Shown: positions 11,601-22,272 of the stretch, piece by piece
How positions within the stretch are numbered: position 1 is the stretch's first letter
Layout of the letters: every line of letters starts with the position of its first letter
Source of the DNA: Pycnopodia helianthoides
Lineage: Eukaryota > Echinodermata > Asteroidea > Forcipulatida > Asteriidae
NCBI GenBank assembly: GCA_032158295.1
Contig: CM063260.1
Span: 2,242,001 to 2,306,000, forward strand
Length of the DNA: 64,000 nt
Reading direction: 5' to 3'
Position numbers and translations under genes: made by a program
The notes under the pieces: model-generated
What the model was told of the DNA's origin: nothing
The model's input: only the letters and a program-made list of their open reading frames with translations
Database searches by the model: none

Positions 11601-14600
11601 AGTCCAAGAACGAGTGACTAGTCTTTCTGCAGAGTTTTAAATCTGTTGTAATTTACTGATTTGAGAGTTAGGTAAACCAAATAATAGACAAGAATCAATA
11701 CCACACATTACAATCAAGTTGAAAATTTTTTCTTTAGATTTCCAATCTGAATAGTGTCAACGACACAAACAAATTGAATGAAAATTATGGGTTTTTTTTC
11801 TTTTTAGAACCAAAGACTGGGATGATTTCCCCAACGGTCGCTGGGGTGACTCCTCCTCTCCTGCCTTCGGTGATCTCAAGGATTACCATCTCTTCTATCT
11901 CAAGAGTAAATCCTCCAAGGAAGAACTGCAGCAGATGTGGGGAGAGGAACTTTCATGCGAGGAAGACGTCTTTGAGATCTTCAAGTGTTATTTGGACGGA
12001 GAGCCCAATCGTTACGGTCACAAGGTATGGGGAAAGGGTGGAGTAAAAGTTTTAAGAAAAAAACATTAGTTTAAAAACCTTAATCTTTCAGGAAAATGCT
12101 TACATCTCAACTGTGAAAATTGTGTTTAAATAACTTTGTTTTGTGTGTGTGAGGAATCCATAGCTGTTTGTAATTTGCCCTGTATAAAGTTAACCTTCCT
12201 ACTGTCTTACCATTAAACTATGCCAGCCTGCAGTATGATTATCATGCGGTAAATGCATCTACACAGGGACACACATGTACATCTACACCTGTGAAGTCGA
12301 ACGGTTTCAAATGGTTGGTCAACTCGCTGGAAAAATTCACCAATAGTAGGAGAATAAAGTGCATAAATGATGCTAAGTTTGCCTGTAAATGTGAACTGCA
12401 TTTGTTGTAAATAAGATGTTTTTGGTTATTGTGTTCATAATAAATTGTGTTAAAGGAAGTGGAAGTCTTCTTCAACATGATTGTGTTATTCTGTCTGAGA
12501 ATGACGATCTGTATAATGCTTATTGTTCAATGGTAATAATTGTTGAGTATTAATTGTGTCTTTTCCTGCAAACTTATTTTATTATGTTAACGTTTCCATA
12601 CTTGAGTTTTCCCTGAGCTTTTGATGTCAATATAATGCAGAGTGTAAGAATCATGGCCCAATTTCATAGAGCTGCTTAAGCACAAAAAGCAGCTAAGCAC
12701 AACAAAAATTATGCTCAACAGAATAAGGTTACCAGCCAAACTACCATACCACATGTACAATTTGTGACTGGTATCCTGCTCATTTCTGCTTAATAGCAGG
12801 CAATTGTGTTTCTGCTTAAGCAGCTCTATAAAAATTGGGCCCATGTTGCACATCACCAATTTCTCCCTGTTTAACTTGTATCCCCCCCCCATTCCCCCAA
12901 ACCCTTCCAGGTGAAGAGAATGCCATGGAATGATGATGAGATCGCTCAAGAGACATCCCGTCTCCGTGACAGTCTTGTCAGCATCAACAAGCGGGGCATC
13001 CTGACGATCAACTCACAGCCGAGTGTCAATGGAGTCCCCTCAACAGATCCCGTCGTGGGTTGGGGTGCGCCGAATGGCTACGTCTACCAGAAGGTAAGGC
13101 TACGGCTTAGACTGTTTGTTGCTACGGATGTGCTATACTTCAACGCATGATGACAGGTGATCCAGCCATATATGCCGTAGCAGTAGCCACCAATTCGGAC
13201 AAATCTAGACGAGGTCATCTTTGGAGGAACGATTGTTGGAAGGGGAAGGCAGTTCTTCCTTAGTAAAGGAAACCACTATGAAGGAAATTGTAATTTCTAC
13301 TGGAACATTTCAAAGGACACCAAGACAATAAGCAGGGGCATTGAGGCAACCATTACCTCCATCATTTGTCCATAAAGTAATCGGCCTGAACAAATTTTTT
13401 TATTTTTTTTTTAAGTAATATTTTTAAGGAGCCTTGTCGAATTTTGTGTTTTTTCTTTATCCAGGCGTATTTGGAGTTCTTCACATCCAGAGAGAATGTG
13501 GCTGCCTTGCTAGGACATCTTGAGGGACTATCCGGTGGTCACTTATCATGTGGTCAATCATAATGTAAGTGCTTATTCAAACAACAAATACTGCTTTCAT
13601 GTGGGTTTTTATTTTTCTTCACCTTTATCTTGTCAAATTTATACCAATCAAACTGTCTTGCTCCAAGAATTTTATTTCCAATATTGTAGAGAGATGTGAT
13701 GACTTTTTTGGATTGCTGTATGTCATGTTTAGGGTAACGTAACTGTTGTTTCTTGTGATTTTATCAAATACAGTTCTTTAAACCGTCTAAAATTCCTTTC
13801 TATGGTCTGTTTAATGGTCTTCTGCAATGAATCATTTGTTGTTGGCTTTTATTATTTTTTTTAATGGAAAGTTGCCAATCTCCAGGCCATAAAAACAGGC
13901 CTCTCAAAATGATGGCTTAAAATTGGGAAAGAGGATAACAGAAGAGGAGATCAAAAAGTAGAAAGATGACCGTTGTAGTGTGCTGTCAAGGAGTTTAATA
14001 TTAACCAAATAAAAAGAGACACAATACTAAATATTCTTGATTTTTTAAAGATTTTGATTGACCTTTTTGAGATTGACCTTTTGGCAAAAAGTATAAAAGC
14101 TTTGACCCCCCCTGTGAATGGAAATATAGGGTAAGGAGGATATAACCAACGCGGATAGACAGCGGCCGATAGCCGTGACTTGGGGCGTCTTTCCAGGCGC
14201 TGAAATAATTCAGCCCACCATCGTAGATCCAGTCAGCTTCATGGTGTGGAAGGTGAGTGAAATGTTGTTGTTGTTGATTAGCTTTATTCTGGTATTTGGG
14301 GATTTTTCACCCTCTTGAAGTTCGGGTTGTTGGATAGGAGATGAACGCTGCTTGTGGTGTTCTGGGTTAGAGCATGAGCAAGGGATGGCTACTTAGAAGT
14401 AGAGTTCTTCGGGGTAAGGTCATCGTTTTGTTCAATCAGTTAATGATAATGCTGATTAATAAGCACAATGTTCAATGAAAATACAATAAAAGTCACCTGT
14501 GAAAGTTTCAGCTGAATACAGTGTCTACTTATTGAGAAAACGGCCTAAAACTATCACGGTATTTCCATCATTGTCGAGCGTTGATTCCATCCACCTTCTA

Positions 14601-17600
14601 TAAATGGGCCCCACAAAAACTTGAATCTCCAGAAGTCGCCTACAGGCAATCCTTTGGAGATTCAAATTTGGTGTCTACGTGGAGTCATCCACGTTGCTTT
14701 ATGAGTTTTTTAAAAAGAATTTTCAGAGTGTGGGGTGGACAGGTTTCCTTGTCTATTTTGTGATTCTGAAAAAAATATCAGATGACGAGGATCAGCGTGT
14801 GGGTTTATTAAACAAGTAAGCCTACTGAATGCAATTTGTTCATGCATTGTCATAGCAGATAATCATGATAAATCTGGCTTCACCTTAGGAAATAAAATAG
14901 TCCAGGCTTCATCTTGTGATTATATTCTGCAACGATGCACTTATATGCGTCCGATGTTTGTATAAACCACTCATATGCTTGTATAATATTCTTGGTTTGA
15001 ACTTGAATGTTATTCATTGGCTACTTTTGTGCATGGCAAATGATCGTGGTTTGTAAACTTTATTTCATTTTTATGTGCTAAGCATTGAACTTTTTTAATT
15101 TTGTGAGCTAAAATACTGAGTATTAGGGTCAATTTTTTGTGGTGTTGAGATTTTTATGAAATGTAAGCTCAGTTCAATTTTGACGTTGGCATTGACGTTA
15201 TGACATTGCAGAATCAATGTATGAAGTTAATTCGTCAGAAACTTTCCTTGATTAATAATTGAGTGCATCAAAACATTCCTCTTGAATTTGATCAACTCTA
15301 GAACTTGTGTAGAGATTCATCTGGGCCTGTGTGCTCTTCGCCTGGGTCTAATTTCATAGAGCTGCTTAAGCAGAAAATATTGCTTAACAATTTTTCTGCT
15401 TAGCAGAAATGAACAGGTAACCAGTCACAATAGCACATGTGACCTTGTATTTTGGCTGGTATTCTGGTAAGCATAATTTCGTTGTGCTTCTTTTTGTGCT
15501 TAAGCAGCTCGATGAAATTGGGCCCAGTTTGTGACCTCCATATCTCAGTATCTATGGGGGTCAAAGGTTATAACTTGATGCAACAAATAATCAGGAAAAG
15601 GTGATGGTACCTTTGAGGCTCTGATGTCAAATGTCATAAAAGTAAAACAGTCAAAATCACCATTTTGCTGACCTCTTAAATATCACAAATCGGATCTAAG
15701 AATGTGTTCCGTTACATGTGCATGTTGTCATCGATCTGTGGCCTCGCTAGGCTGTACTTTTAATTTGTTGTTAGCACTGCACTTAACCCCTCAGCCCCCT
15801 CCCTGGCTCACAGCTCTGAAGGAAGGGAAATAAGCTGGTGGCTCTTACCATTCCAGGCAGAAATGTACCTTTGTTGTGCATGTGGTGAGATAAGGGTAGT
15901 CATTGGTAACTGCTACCCACTGGTAAACTAACAGCAATGATTGTTCAGACATACATGAGGTGATGAAAGGGGCTAGATGAATAATTTGTATTATCGTAGT
16001 AGATTTATTATTGAATTGAATGACAACTTTATTTCCATTCTGTCATGGTGTGCATAGAATTGTTTCGCTTAATCTCTTCCCCATTTTTTTTTAAAGTTTA
16101 CCTAACATCCCTCTCGTTACTTTTTTGTATTCTTTAAAGTCTTAGTTATTCCCATCTTAATCACATTCCTCACTGTCTGTGCCAGCATCAGAACAGGTGT
16201 CTCTTAACTAAAATATAAATGGATTCATTTTTAAACCTGCCTGCACCCCCCATTTCATCTGATCTGTCACCACCTGCTACTACCAGCCCTCTCTTTAACC
16301 CCATCCTCCAAACCTTCCTTATACTGACTTTTCCCGGTAATGTGGTAAATGAAGCATTAGCTCAGCTTGGTCAGAGCGTGTGACCCTGTGAGGTCACACA
16401 GGCCGTGGGTTCGAATCCCGCATGCTCCAACGTATCTATATTACATGGGATCTCAAAGCCATCTTTCATCCCTTTCTCCCTCCTCAGTTATTCTTTCCAC
16501 TTTTCTCTAGCCCATCTCAGAATAACCCTGCAATCTCATTGCTTTTATGTAATTTTGCTTTCCTTTGTTAGAAAGAGTGACTAAATATCCCCTTAGGGCT
16601 CGAATACTGTGAGAAAATCCACAAGGCTTGTAGCTCAAAAGTTTTACTGGACCCAGAATGTTTTCATAAGACCAGGATCAAAATGAAGAAATTTGTTTTC
16701 ACACAGTTTTATTTACACCCCCGAACAAAGATATTGACAAAATAGGGAGACTGCCAAAATAGGGCTAGATAGCTCAGTTGGTAGAGCGCCATTACGTTAA
16801 TCCGGAGGTCGTTGGTTCAAATCCCGCTCTAGTAAAACAAAAATTGTTCAACCCCATACAGTTTTATTTAAGTAATTTTTTTTATTTGAACAAGCACTGA
16901 GAGAAGATTTAAAATCCTGTTTGTCTTTTGGGAAAATATTCTTCGATACTCAAACAGATTTTTTTTGAATAATTATCACACTCAAAGAAAAAATTTGAAT
17001 ATCATGTATGCATTGATGTGAGATGGTACACATAGTGAGGTATTTATGTTCAATTGAAAAACACAAAACAGCTGGACTTGTGGTGAGTTTACTGGCCTCG
17101 ACGCTTAAACCACCGGTCTCGGGCCTGTGGTCTGGTGTAAATTTCAAGACCAGGTATTTAATTCTAGTCTGTGCATTGACAGTGTCTCTAGGAGTCTGCT
17201 TATATAATGTGGAGACAGTAAATAAAGATGTAATAGCATCCAGGATTGGGTTAACTCTCTTGTTACTAGATTGATTTGACATGAGTACAACTGCTGTTGA
17301 TCCGATCTTTCTTTTTCCAACCATTGTAAGCTTGGCTTTGCAGAATAAACACGGACAAATTCGCAGCTTTATAATAATTAAAAATTGCATAAGTGCTCGG
17401 GCTTGAGTGTTTTTTGTTTGTTTTAGGGGGTATGGGTGCAGTCAACTAAACTCGCCTATGGCGGAGAAAGGGTTTAAACTCAAGGAACAGTGTGGGTAGG
17501 GTTGAAGGGGGCAGGGATAATGTACCTGTTTATCTAACATAACAAACCTAGAATCTCATTTTCTTTTTTTATTAACCATAAATAGATCAATGGTATGTTT

Positions 17601-18119
17601 CTGTTTCAAGGGTATTCATAGGGGTCATTTGCCATAAATCACCTTGTGTTATCTTAGCAATCCATTGTCTTTTTAAATTTAAATTTAAACAAAAAAAATT
17701 TTTTTTTTTTAGGAAAATTTCTTTAAAAAAAATTCTCCATCATACAGATTTTGGGTTGAGGCATTGCCCATAAAGACAAAACAAGATTTCCCTCCAAACG
17801 TTAGTTTAAAGGGGAAAGACGGGTGGTCAAGTTTTAACACGATCCTGACCCTGTTGTCTCACAGGATGAAGCGTTCGGACTCTGGAAGGAACAATGGGGT
17901 CACATCTACGAGGAAGGTTCCCCATCTCGCCAGATCATCAACCACATCCACGACACCTTCTATCTGGTCACTCTGGTCAACAACGACTACATCAATGGTA
18001 AAGATCTTCTCTTTGAGGTCTTAGAGAGGATGCTGGTGAGGCGGGAGGAGAGGCATCGAGAGGAGACGGAAGGGCCTGATGATGATGAAGAGATCAGTAC
18101 AAAGAAGCTTAAGATGTAG
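5671..18119 (+). CDS. MTHFR: Methylenetetrahydrofolate reductase
   Basis: FAD enzyme that reduces 5,10-methylene-THF to 5-methyl-THF, feeding homocysteine remethylation in the cytosol. I read 11 coding exons: 5671-5906, 6781-7019, 8543-8662, 9180-9373, 9727-9881, 10977-11174, 11808-12024, 12911-13093, 13465-13564, 14130-14252, 17865-18119. All have GT..AG borders and matching phases. The Ser-rich N-terminus (regulatory phosphorylation region in vertebrates) is followed by [11 protein letters not shown] with the catalytic Glu, [28 protein letters not shown] and [15 protein letters not shown] (TIM barrel). After the linker, the SAM-binding regulatory domain shows [23 protein letters not shown] and DPVVGWG. 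The length is about 672 residues if the frame is kept (human 656); the tail is charged ([10 protein letters not shown]). Exon 9 is 100 nt where 99 are expected: after LLGHLE the conserved frame ([12 protein letters not shown]) continues one base out, near 13522-13527. This is an assembly error or a real lesion. Confidence 0.95.
5949..6300 (+). repeat. Interspersed repeat, copy A (intron 1 of MTHFR)
   Basis: Begins AGGGCTCGAA and continues with GCTTGTAGCTCA, a CTGGACCAGAAT segment, AAGCACTRAGAG and GGCCGAGGGCCTGTGGT. The same order of blocks recurs at 16597-17152, where a SINE has landed inside. Family unknown; non-coding. Confidence 0.6.
7830..8098. repeat. Foldback element, arms about 115 bp
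   Basis: Near-perfect inverted repeat in MTHFR intron 2. The left arm runs from TTCTTCTCCC through TTGGATGAGTCATTT and GACCATTCACTAGCTTCGTG to CAAGATACAAGA. The right arm is its complement, from TCTTGTATCTTGG to GACTCATCCAACGGGAAGAA. The loop is about 30 bp. It has the form of a palindromic MITE. Confidence 0.85.
8692..9033 (+). repeat. MITE family B, copy 1
   Basis: Starts AAAGGTATTATACAG and ends CTGTGTAATACCTTTAA, with the inner block TTATTTCATGTATATGGTTGATGACACAAAACATG shared (with changes) with 22176-22230. It lies in MTHFR intron 3, just before exon 4. Confidence 0.7.
9906..10187. repeat. TTAA-flanked MITE (piggyBac-like ends)
   Basis: Ends TTAACACGTTGACTGCCG and CGGCAGTCAACGCGTTAA form an 18-bp terminal inverted repeat, beginning and ending in TTAA, around 282 bp of non-coding DNA. 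Inner sub-repeats read CTACGAGTATA and CTACGAATATGACG. TTAA ends suggest mobilisation by a piggyBac-type transposase (inference). Confidence 0.8.
10203..10540 (+). repeat. Three-unit minisatellite, about 115-bp unit
   Basis: Three diverged tandem units, each starting (T)TAACCCYCC and carrying CTGTSTGACCA, TCATCCACRGT, GCCAGCCTGYAATATGATA and GCATCTACACAGTACACAG. Related units lie at 12189-12300 (single) and 29685-29938 (two to three units, inverted). The unit therefore travels inside a dispersed element. Confidence 0.75.
10725..10890. repeat. Short MITE with GGGAATAAAAGAG ends
   Basis: GGGAATAAAAGAG at 10725 is matched by its complement CTCTTTTATTCCC ending near 10890. The inner GGTCCTTTATCACAAGGCCAA recurs in similar form at 29590-29660, next to the same 115-bp minisatellite family. 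Confidence 0.6.
12189..12330 (+). repeat. Single unit of the 115-bp repeat family
   Basis: Starts TTAACCTTCCTACTGTCTTACCA and includes GCCAGCCTGCAGTATGAT and GCATCTACACAGG. It continues with AACGGTTTCAAATGGTTGGTCAACTC, a block that also follows the array at 10580-10610. Located in MTHFR intron 7. Confidence 0.6.
12653..12844. repeat. MITE family C, copy 1
   Basis: Terminal inverted repeat TGGCCCAATTTCATAGAGC / GCTCTATAAAAATTGGGCCCA, followed inward by TGCTTAAGCA. The total length is about 190 bp. Other copies: 15342-15527, 37801-38393 (split by another element) and a shortened one at 44041-44133. Confidence 0.85.
14620..14672. repeat. Short dispersed hairpin
   Basis: TTGAATCTCCAGAAGTCGCC pairs with GGCAATCCTTTGGAGATTCAA around a 5-bp loop. 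A similar hairpin (TTGAATCTCCAAAGATCGCC ... GGTGACTTTTTGAGATT) is at 18969-19010. It may be the core of a very small MITE. Confidence 0.5.
15342..15527. repeat. MITE family C, copy 2
   Basis: CTGGGTCTAATTTCATAGAG at the left and CTCGATGAAATTGGGCCCAG at the right, with the same inner TGCTTAAGCA palindromes as copy 1. Located in the large MTHFR intron 10. Confidence 0.8.
16358..16431 (+). repeat. tRNA-like sequence, SINE head or tRNA relic
   Basis: TTAGCTCAGCTTGGTCAGAG (A-box region) and GGTTCGAATCC (B box) are spaced as in a tRNA. Six of seven acceptor pairs can form. The anticodon arm is abnormal: TGTGACC pairs with GGTCACA, giving a 7-bp stem and 6-nt loop. It is therefore not a working tRNA. 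The next 20 bases show no recognisable tail. Confidence 0.55.
16597..17152 (+). repeat. Interspersed repeat, copy B, split by a SINE
   Basis: Same block order as 5949-6300: AGGGCTCGAA, GCTTGTAGCTCA, AAGCACTGAGAG, GTGAGTTTACTGGCC, CTCGGGCCTGTGGTC. It is interrupted at 16716-16857 by a tRNA-derived SINE that duplicated 13 bp of target. Confidence 0.6.
16716..16857 (+). mobile_element. tRNA-derived SINE with 13-bp target duplication
   Basis: About 142 bp. Roughly 50 bp (AACAAAGATATTGACAAAAT ...) precede a tRNA-like part starting near 16764 (TAGATAGCTCAGTTGGTAGA A box; GGTTCAAATCC B box; TTAATCCGG anticodon-arm remnant resembling tRNA-Asn). The tail is AAAACAAAAATTGTTCAACC. It is flanked by ACAGTTTTATTTA at 16703-16715 and 16858-16870. 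A related copy is at 25136-25256. The internal Pol III promoter lies in the 3' half. Confidence 0.85.
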
Positions 18120-20010
18120 ACTGGGGAGATGAGACGGAGAGTGAAAATTCAATACAAAGATGCTTGATTATTTGATTTCATTGTGGGTCTATTGTTTTGA
18201 GCTTCATGGGTGAAACAGTACACAAATATACAGTCCTTAAAATAAGATGACTGTCTCTTCTTAAAGCTAGAGACAAAAACCCCTCTTGGGGGAGTTTGAG
18301 ATGACTGACAGCTTCTCTACATCACCACAAAACCTTCAACTGAAGGTTTGAACACCACAGTGCTTTGGCTTTATTCCTAGACGGTAGGGTTCATGCCAGA
18401 GGAAGAGGGAGATCTGGAAAACCACAGCTTGGAGCTTTTTAGAAACTTCAACTGTAAGTTACCCAATAGTTCTTCATGTAGTGGTATAAGCTGTTGAATG
18501 AAGCGACTCCTCCAGTATTGAGATATTAGTGATGAAAAGACACCCAAGTTCTAAAAGATAAGTACATGTATAGAAATGACGATGCACTGAATACATGGCT
18601 CTCACAATTTATTTTGTGCGACAGATATGAGACTTCAGTTGTCAAGTTGTTTTCTTCAGTTTGTTTATTTTCAAATGTAGGGACTTCATATTTGTGATGG
18701 GTTTAGTTTTTTAAAGTTTATAATATGGTATAGGTGTACCTCAGTGAGAATGGAATTCTTGTAACACAGGTATGTATTAAACTCACTTCAAATGTAGCTA
18801 CATTAAAGGAATGTACTTAAAAGTAGGGCCATACCAGGGGGGTCATACTTTGGTTTATACCCCCCGAAATTTTACTTGTCATAAAGATGGTAATGGTGGG
18901 AAGCATGCTGCACAATTTTTTTATCTGAAGTGCCCCTGTTGATTATGAATCAATGAAAGTGTGTCAAAAAAATTGAATCTCCAAAGATCGCCTAAAGGTG
19001 ACTTTTTGAGATTAATATTTTGATAGTGTCCGTTTGTGAAAGATTAGATGATAAGAACCTTCAAACAAGGCCAGGTAAGATTGGTTGATTTTTACACTTA
19101 ACAATCTTGATACAGGGCAATTTGTTCTTAAGACTAGGTGCAAGTAAGGATATTTAACTTGAAAACTTACAAACATCAGTGTATATAAATGATAAGAGGG
19201 CACTTTGTTCTTAAAAGCTACGAGGTAAAACATCTTTTCTATTATTTGGTCTTAAAAAGTCATTATCATAAGTGTGTGTCAAAGAAACCATTTTTGAGTT
19301 AATTTTTTTTTAAATGTCTGGTATTTAATAGGTCACAAGTGGTCACTCGAGTTGAATTCCCCCGGACTAAAAAAATAGTGTTCCTATGCCACATGATTTG
19401 GACCAACCATTGCGCCATACACATTAGTTCATAACTGTGTATGGGTGTCTGTCTTCTCTAGCGCAACTACACAAAAGCTTGCCCTGAACCATGTCGGTCT
19501 CTAGTCCAAGGAATATAAATTTAAGCTGTTACTGCCAACTCTCAAATTCTCATATGTACATATTTAAGGTATTCACAATCTCGGATGAAAACTCTGAAAT
19601 AAATGCTTTAAAAAAGCATTGTGTGGTAGAGGGAATTACTCCGGATAATTAGTGGAAAGAAGTTATCAGATCTACTCGACATCGCTGACCCTTGGATTTG
19701 CTTTGTGAGACATCTGCACAACAATCTTAAAGTTCCTGTGAACAGCATTTTACATAAACGTTTGTTGGGCCAGTCTCTTTTTAAAAAATAAACATCGATA
19801 CCCGTGTAATCTTCAAGTCTTCATCTATAGATGTTGAAAAAATAAACCAAATCCAGCATTGGTTGAATGAACTGAGGTAAAAAATAGCATCAATTACAAG
19901 TAGAGGATGAAGTCACTAAAATCATCCTCGACATATTCTGAAAAGAATACCATAGTTTGTATCATCTTGATCCCTTTCCCCACCTTTGGTTTCACCTGAA
20001 AGCTGAAAGC

Positions 20011-20398
20011 TTAAAGGAACATTACAGAATTGGTAAGAAAAAAAAACTTGTAAAATATACTTTTTGATCACAGATTTACATAAAACTTACACGGTCTAAT
20101 GATGACGATAGTAGAAAACATCCCTTGAAATATTTAGGCCATATTTGATGAGAAATGAATAAACTAATTTTCCGGTTAGAGTTTATCGCTCAGTGAGCGT
20201 TTTATTCATTTGTTGAATCTATATGATTTCATGCAAATGTGTAATCGGTTGTTCACTATTTTCTCGTGACCCAGATGGCCGATCGATCTCAAACTTCTAC
20301 ACGTTTGTCAGTTTATGTATATGGTGTGATTACATAAAGTGATTACACTGCCAGCAACTGTTTTGTTAGCAAAAACCAATTCTGTAATGTTCCTTTAA
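20011..20398 (+). repeat. MITE family A, copy 1
   Basis: A 388-bp element bounded by TTAAAGGAACATTACAG and its complement, with the inner hairpin CGCTCAGTGAGCG. The TTAA at each end fits a TTAA target. Other copies: 34989-35383, 37824-38219 (inverted), 42502-42884 (inverted), 46293-46684, and a 5' fragment at 61625-61712. It is the most frequent repeat in the window. Confidence 0.9.
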
Positions 20399-20727
20399 TT
20401 GATTCCATGGTGGGTGTGCTTTACACTTCCTACAAAGTAGACTTCTGTTCTGTGTTGTGTTTGACCATGGAGGAAGGAGCAGAAAAGGTCCTTGCTCTAT
20501 GGTTTGACTGATAGGGGTCTTGGGGGTCGGGGGTATTGTATTTGAGAAAGGATGCCCACCTACCCAGACATGTTTTATTTATATATTTATGTAGCCAGTG
20601 GTATTGGAGTTGCAAGGCTTTCATTCAAGTCATAGATATTGAGTTATCTTTTTTTAATTTCCAGGGATGTGCCACTGGCTTATTGTTTTGTTTGTATTGA
20701 ATTGTTTTTTTTTTTTTAGATATGCCA

Positions 20728-20757
20728 AATAAATAATAATAATAATAATAATAATAA
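20728..20757 (+). repeat. AAT microsatellite
   Basis: Eight to nine AAT/ATA units in a row after TATGCCAAAT. A slippage-prone simple repeat with no gene association visible. Confidence 0.9.
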
Positions 20758-21587
20758 GTTAACACCTTTCTAAAGCTAATGAATTGAATAAGTGGAAAAT
20801 ATCAGAAACCAAAGTATTGAAAAATTTCAATATTGTCTGGGTTTCGTGGTAAATTTAGAGTTTAGTTGCACTACATATGTCCCGTCTTTCACACAAATGT
20901 TCATTTGCACAATATATCCTAGTGTTACCGGAGATTACTTTCGTCATATTTAACTAATGTCAGTTTCAAAGGCTAGTTTATTATTTTATCACGATTTTAA
21001 GTTTTGGGTAGTCGGGATATTTCTTTAGTACTTCTGTATACCAAGTATGCTTTAACTACGTAACATCCTTTTGTATATTAAATGAAATACTATTGCCTTT
21101 TGAATATTCAATTTTTTTCCATCTACATTTTGACCTGCAATTTCTCCGAAAAATATTCAATCCAAAGATGGGAATTAAAGATGTGGACTTTACAAAAGTA
21201 TCCCATCAGAAATAATACTATCATTTGCAAATATTTATAAAACGGCATCTAAATCTTTGTTTTTTTTTTTATTATTTATAAGGAAATAAATTCAGTGTTG
21301 TCGGATGCATTCATTCATGGGGGTTGAAAGAATGAGATAGATTAACTTTAAAAAGTTTTAAAACTTTGACAATTCTGTCAACTTGAATTCCAAACAGTCA
21401 TGATATGTTGGTTTTATTTGATTTTTGGCCCAGCCTGATAAATTTTAACCGCCTCAAATGTTCACAGTTCTAAAAAGTTTAACTAGAATTGCCAAGCAAG
21501 TTTTGAATGTAGATGTATATTACTTGGTTTTACCCTTTCACCAATGTATGTGCAAAGTATCGGATTCAAACTGCTTCTAGCTACCAG

Positions 21588-21751
21588 GCAATCTTGGTGG
21601 TCTAGTTGGTAAGACATCTGCTCTGAATGGCAAAGGACGTGGGTTCGAATCCCACCCGAGTAATATGCCTGTGGATTTTTTTCACAGAACTCGGGGGAAG
21701 TACTGAGTATACAGTGCTTTACATACATCAGTGAAAGGGTAAAACCAAATC
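21588..21751 (+). mobile_element. tRNA-related SINE, second family, copy 1
   Basis: GGTGGTCTAGTTGGTAAGAC (A box) and GTGGGTTCGAATCCCACC (B-box arm, perfect stem) form the tRNA-like head. They are followed by a conserved body, ACTCGGGGGAAGTACTGAGT, ACAGTGCTTTACA, GTGAAAGGGTAAAACCAA. Copy 2 is at 24262-24428. Body-only fragments are at 34196-34305 and, inverted, at 21511-21545. Confidence 0.8.
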
Positions 21752-21909
21752 GTCTTCTTTATCCCCAGTGCAAATTTAACATCTATTGAAATGTAGATGT
21801 ATGTTTGAACAATCACATACTCTCAGCTCAGATCAGAGAGGACTTAATACATGACCTAAAAAGACCCAGTCCCGTCTGACCCCTGACCCGACTGGTCTTT
21901 TTAGGTATT

Positions 21910-22272
21910 TTAAAGGCCCTGTACACTATTGGTAAGATCAAATACACAAATGTTCACAGATTCACACATAACTTACATGATTTAAAGTAAGTAATGGTAG
22001 AAAGGGTTCCTTAAAATATTTCTGCCTAAAATGCTATCGTTTCTAAAGAAATGAATAAAACAATAGTTTTTATCGCGCGCGATAATAAACTCGATGTTTG
22101 AAAAACAGAAAACACATAAGGTCTCTTTTCACTATTTTCTCGTGACCTCGATGACCAATTGAGCTCAAATTTTCACAGGTTTGTTATTTCATGTTTATGG
22201 TCAATCACACAAAACATGATCTTTGTTTGCGACTGTTCTGTCAGCTCTACCAATCCTGTATAATACCTTTAA
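21910..22272 (+). repeat. MITE family B, copy 2
   Basis: TTAAAGGCCCTGTACACTATTGG at the left and CCAATCCTGTATAATACCTTTAA at the right. The inner part includes TTTATCGCGCGCGATAATAAAC, an almost perfect hairpin, at the position where family A has its CGCTCAGTGAGCG hairpin. The two families look like relatives. Confidence 0.8.

Noticed and set aside
12587..12949. 120-codon minus-strand frame in MTHFR
   Set aside because: Covers MITE C and the start of MTHFR exon 8 in antisense; no domain.
16764..16838. Possible tRNA gene (A and B boxes present)
   Set aside because: Acceptor and T stems are mismatched, and the sequence sits inside a SINE with target duplications. It is not a working tRNA.
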